DNA of 64,000 bases, from the NCBI GenBank assembly GCA_965153455.1, contig OZ234494.1:17856001-17920000 (forward strand). Reading direction: 5' to 3'. The notes below the pieces were generated by a model. It had not been told where the DNA came from. It was given only the letters and a program-made list of their open reading frames with translations, and searched no databases. The position numbers were made by a program, and so were the translations under genes. This document shows, in pieces, positions 62,210-64,000 of the stretch. The number at the start of each line of letters is the position of its first letter. The first letter of the stretch is position 1. Origin of the DNA: Sphagnum compactum (lineage: Eukaryota > Bryophyta > Sphagnopsida > Sphagnales).

Positions 62210-62810
62210 TGCATACATCAATCTCCACCATCCCCAATGCCTTCTCAGACAATGTTGTCTTTGGAACATTGTCTGAGAAGGATAAAATACTCTCTCGTAA
62301 GCCATCAACAATTGCCTGACGCTGACGTGCAACACCCACTCCTAAAAGATACTTCACCCCTGCCTCCCCCTCTGCTCGTTTCACCTGAAGAGTTTTCTTT
62401 ACCTCTGCCTTCTCCCGAGTAACCACCCTCAACCTTGCAGCTGCAATCAAGAAAAAGTGCACTTATTTGGTTCACAGATCTTCACAATCTATAAAATTGC
62501 AGGTTCATTCAAGACAGCTCTGATCAAGAAAAACTTGACTTGCTGAAGAAGACCATCTCTCTCTCCTAATTTGTATCAACTACTAAGTTGACATCAATTT
62601 GCATTAGAGAATAGATCTTGAAGAGCAGCCGGTTTAACGTTGAACTGGAGCATGGGACAAAAGGACATAAGAGAGAGACAAGAGTCTCCTCACCTGCATT
62701 GATTTCGTTCATGGCCCGCTTGACAGTCTCATCAGGTTCAATGTCAACAATGAGAGTCTGCACAATCTCATACCCATAATCTCATACCCATAATTCCGCA
62801 TGGCCTGCAC
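62210..62810 (-). pseudogene. HIR1: hypersensitive-induced response (HIR/SPFH) gene fragment
   Basis: HIR proteins are plasma-membrane SPFH/prohibitin-family proteins linked to plant immune responses. Two exons are present, 62,694-62,810 ([31 protein letters not shown]) and about 62,260-62,440 ([60 protein letters not shown]). The intron between them keeps GT/AG sites and joins in frame. The N-terminal SPFH core and the C-terminal GTT..DVMDM…TQYFDT part are missing. A perfect 14-bp tandem duplication (62,765-62,778 and 62,779-62,792) shifts the frame in the first exon. Similarity stops at a 16-bp inverted repeat (62,241-62,280). Confidence 0.82.
62241..62280. repeat. perfect 16-bp inverted repeat in the HIR fragment
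   Basis: The arms 62,241-62,256 and 62,265-62,280 are perfect reverse complements with an 8-nt loop. One arm is HIR coding sequence for SFSDNVP; the other appears to be a fold-back copy of it. Confidence 0.92.
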
Positions 62811-62829
62811 CTGAGATTTTCAACCACCA

Positions 62830-63080
62830 ATCAAAGTATGCGAGCAATAGTTCAAAGCTGCCTCCAAAGATTGATGTCTGGAGTTTTTCTATGGTATGTT
62901 CAGAAATTCTAACTGGTACAGCGCCATATCACGATGAGCCAAAGACGAATCTTCATACTAAAATTGAAGAAATGAACCATTTTCGACCACCTTTGCCAAA
63001 TGATTGTCTGGAGGACTTGCGTAATTGCATCAGCAGTTGTTGGGAGTGCAATCCTCGAAAGCGACCAACATTTATTGAAA
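62830..63080 (+). pseudogene. protein kinase C-lobe fragment
   Basis: An open stretch reading KIDVWSFSMVCSEILTGTAP then KTNLHTKIEE, FRPPLPNDC and LRNCISSCWECNPRKRPTF corresponds to kinase subdomains IX-XI (DVWSFG, W..P..RPTF). The usual DVYSFGM glycine is serine here. The catalytic loop and nucleotide-binding lobe are absent. It ends at the Helitron 3' terminus at 63,081. It lies within about 20 bp of, and in opposite orientation to, the HIR fragment, so the two are juxtaposed pieces of different genes. Confidence 0.75.
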
Positions 63081-63109
63081 CTAGTGGGTGCCCGTGACCT
63101 TCGGCCACT

Positions 63110-63560
63110 GTGAAGTCCCCCGGTTTCAAGTTTCGGTCTTGGAAACCGCGAGTGTGAAAATCCAGGCCCCAAAGTTGAGATCTCAATTCCTGAAAACCAT
63201 ATCCTAAAATTTCCCAGGCCCCAAAGTTGAGATCCCAAGTCCTGAAAACCATGTCCTGAAAATCATATCCTAAAATTTCCCAGGCCCCAAAGTTGAGATC
63301 CCAAGTCTTGAAAACCATGTCCTGAAAACCATATCCTAAAATTTCCCAGGTCTTTTTGGGTCTTGGAAACCCAGAGTGCAAACTCCAGGTCTCCAAAAAC
63401 TGAGGATCCCACGTCCTGAAAATCATGTCCAAAAAATTTCCAGGTTTGGGTCTTGGAAACCCACACTGTGTAAGTCCCAAAATTGAAATCTCACGTCTTG
63501 AAAATCATGTCCTTAAAAATTCCATGTTTAGGTTTTGGTGAACCCCCCAGTGCAAGCAAA
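63110..63560. repeat. 66-bp tandem repeat inside Helitron 3
   Basis: 'atcctaaaatttcccagg' recurs at 63,201, 63,267 and 63,333, with more diverged half-units to about 63,560. Because 66 is a multiple of three, several frames stay open as 22-residue peptide repeats; I do not call them genes. Confidence 0.85.
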
Positions 63561-64000
63561 CTCCAGGTGGCCAAAAACCAAATTTTTTGCCTCAAAAAAT
63601 CAGACTGCCCCTGATTTCTTTTTTCTCTGGAGTCAGTTACATTGGGGAAGTTACATCTGGGGAAGCTCCACAGGGAACGGGCAGTGATTACGGTTCCGCC
63701 GTAATGTCTTGTGATACATCGACGGACACACTGTAGCTTTTATATATAAGATTTGCAAAATGCTCAAAATTGCAAAAGCACAAAGCTTGGGAATAGTTCA
63801 CTTCAATTCTTCCAAGCGCTCGGCCTCCATCAACCATCCTACAGTGAACAATCCAATAAGCAAGTGAGTGCTGACTTGATATTGCATCCTCAAAGCATCT
63901 TCCCAGCATGCTGCTAGTGGTATGGAGGGCCATTCCTGGTGGTGATGCTTCCCATTCTTGGTGGGCAGAAAGCTACAGTGTCAGACTCTCAGTAGAGGGA
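63561..64000. other. unrecognised DNA at the window edge
   Basis: No exon or repeat recognised. Probably internal sequence of Helitron 3. Confidence 0.4.

Larger units (their letters stand above)
63081..64000 (-). mobile_element. Helitron 3, 3' terminus; element continues beyond window
   Basis: On the minus strand the sequence ends …GGGCACCCACTAG, a typical plant Helitron 3' end, with a hairpin GTGGCC-GAA-GGTCAC (63,094-63,108 on plus) nine bases upstream. Its host neighbours are A on the left (63,080), and the element would extend rightwards past 64,000. Its terminus differs from that of Helitrons 1 and 2. No coding sequence is recognised in the visible part. Confidence 0.6.

Noticed and set aside
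62953-63480. 175-codon minus-strand frame with 22-residue repeats
   Set aside because: Produced by a 66-bp tandem repeat whose length is a multiple of three; more than one frame is open, so no sign of selection for coding.

Overview
The window is nuclear DNA of a land plant. It has spliced genes with GT/AG introns, tail-anchored VAP27 and plastid BASS transporter genes, plant-type Helitron and CACTA transposons, and long AT-rich intergenic stretches. Nothing bacterial, organellar or viral was seen. The species cannot be named from the sequence; the transposon protein style (hAT, CACTA and SET variants) suggests a non-flowering plant such as a fern or bryophyte, which is only an inference.

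The left part (1-27 kb) is ordinary genic DNA with all recognised genes on the minus strand. These are an unidentified exon cluster (about 2.3-3.8 kb), a complete five-exon BASS-type plastid transporter (6.9-9.4 kb), a degenerate hAT-like transposase (11.8-13.0 kb), a complete nine-exon RHIP1 homologue (15.3-18.5 kb), and a complete eight-exon VAP27 with an additional leader intron (20.7-24.6 kb). Reading frames close exactly across the proposed introns in the three recognised genes (478, 246 and 245 aa). AT-rich DNA and a 60-bp tandem array follow.

The right part (27.4-62.0 kb) is a stack of nested transposons. A minus-strand Helitron (27,373-62,009, A/T flanks, CTAG end with hairpin) has its Rep-helicase ORF cut in two by a 28.7-kb CACTA element (30,435-59,120) with a perfect GGT target duplication. 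Removing the element and one GGT restores the Rep reading frame exactly. The CACTA carries a tnp2-type transposase gene, a SET-domain ORF, a divergent TNPA-like gene, clusters of TCGCAA/TTGCGA motifs and six 140-bp tandem repeats at its right end. Its middle (38,628-57,771) is a 19-kb block bounded by a 181-bp direct duplication. That block holds the end of a second CACTA family, an 847-bp non-autonomous sibling of the outer Helitron, a broken p24 (GOLD) gene copy with introns, a 334-bp satellite with hairpins, a 290-bp repeat, and the 3' exons of an acyl-ACP thioesterase.

The last 2 kb hold a frameshifted HIR/SPFH gene fragment, an opposed protein-kinase fragment, and the 3' terminus of a third Helitron family (63,081) running out of the window with a 66-bp tandem array. 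The host genes act in unrelated places (plastid envelope transport, G-protein/sugar signalling, ER contact sites). There is no sign of an operon or gene cluster. The main biology here is nested transposition and gene-fragment capture.
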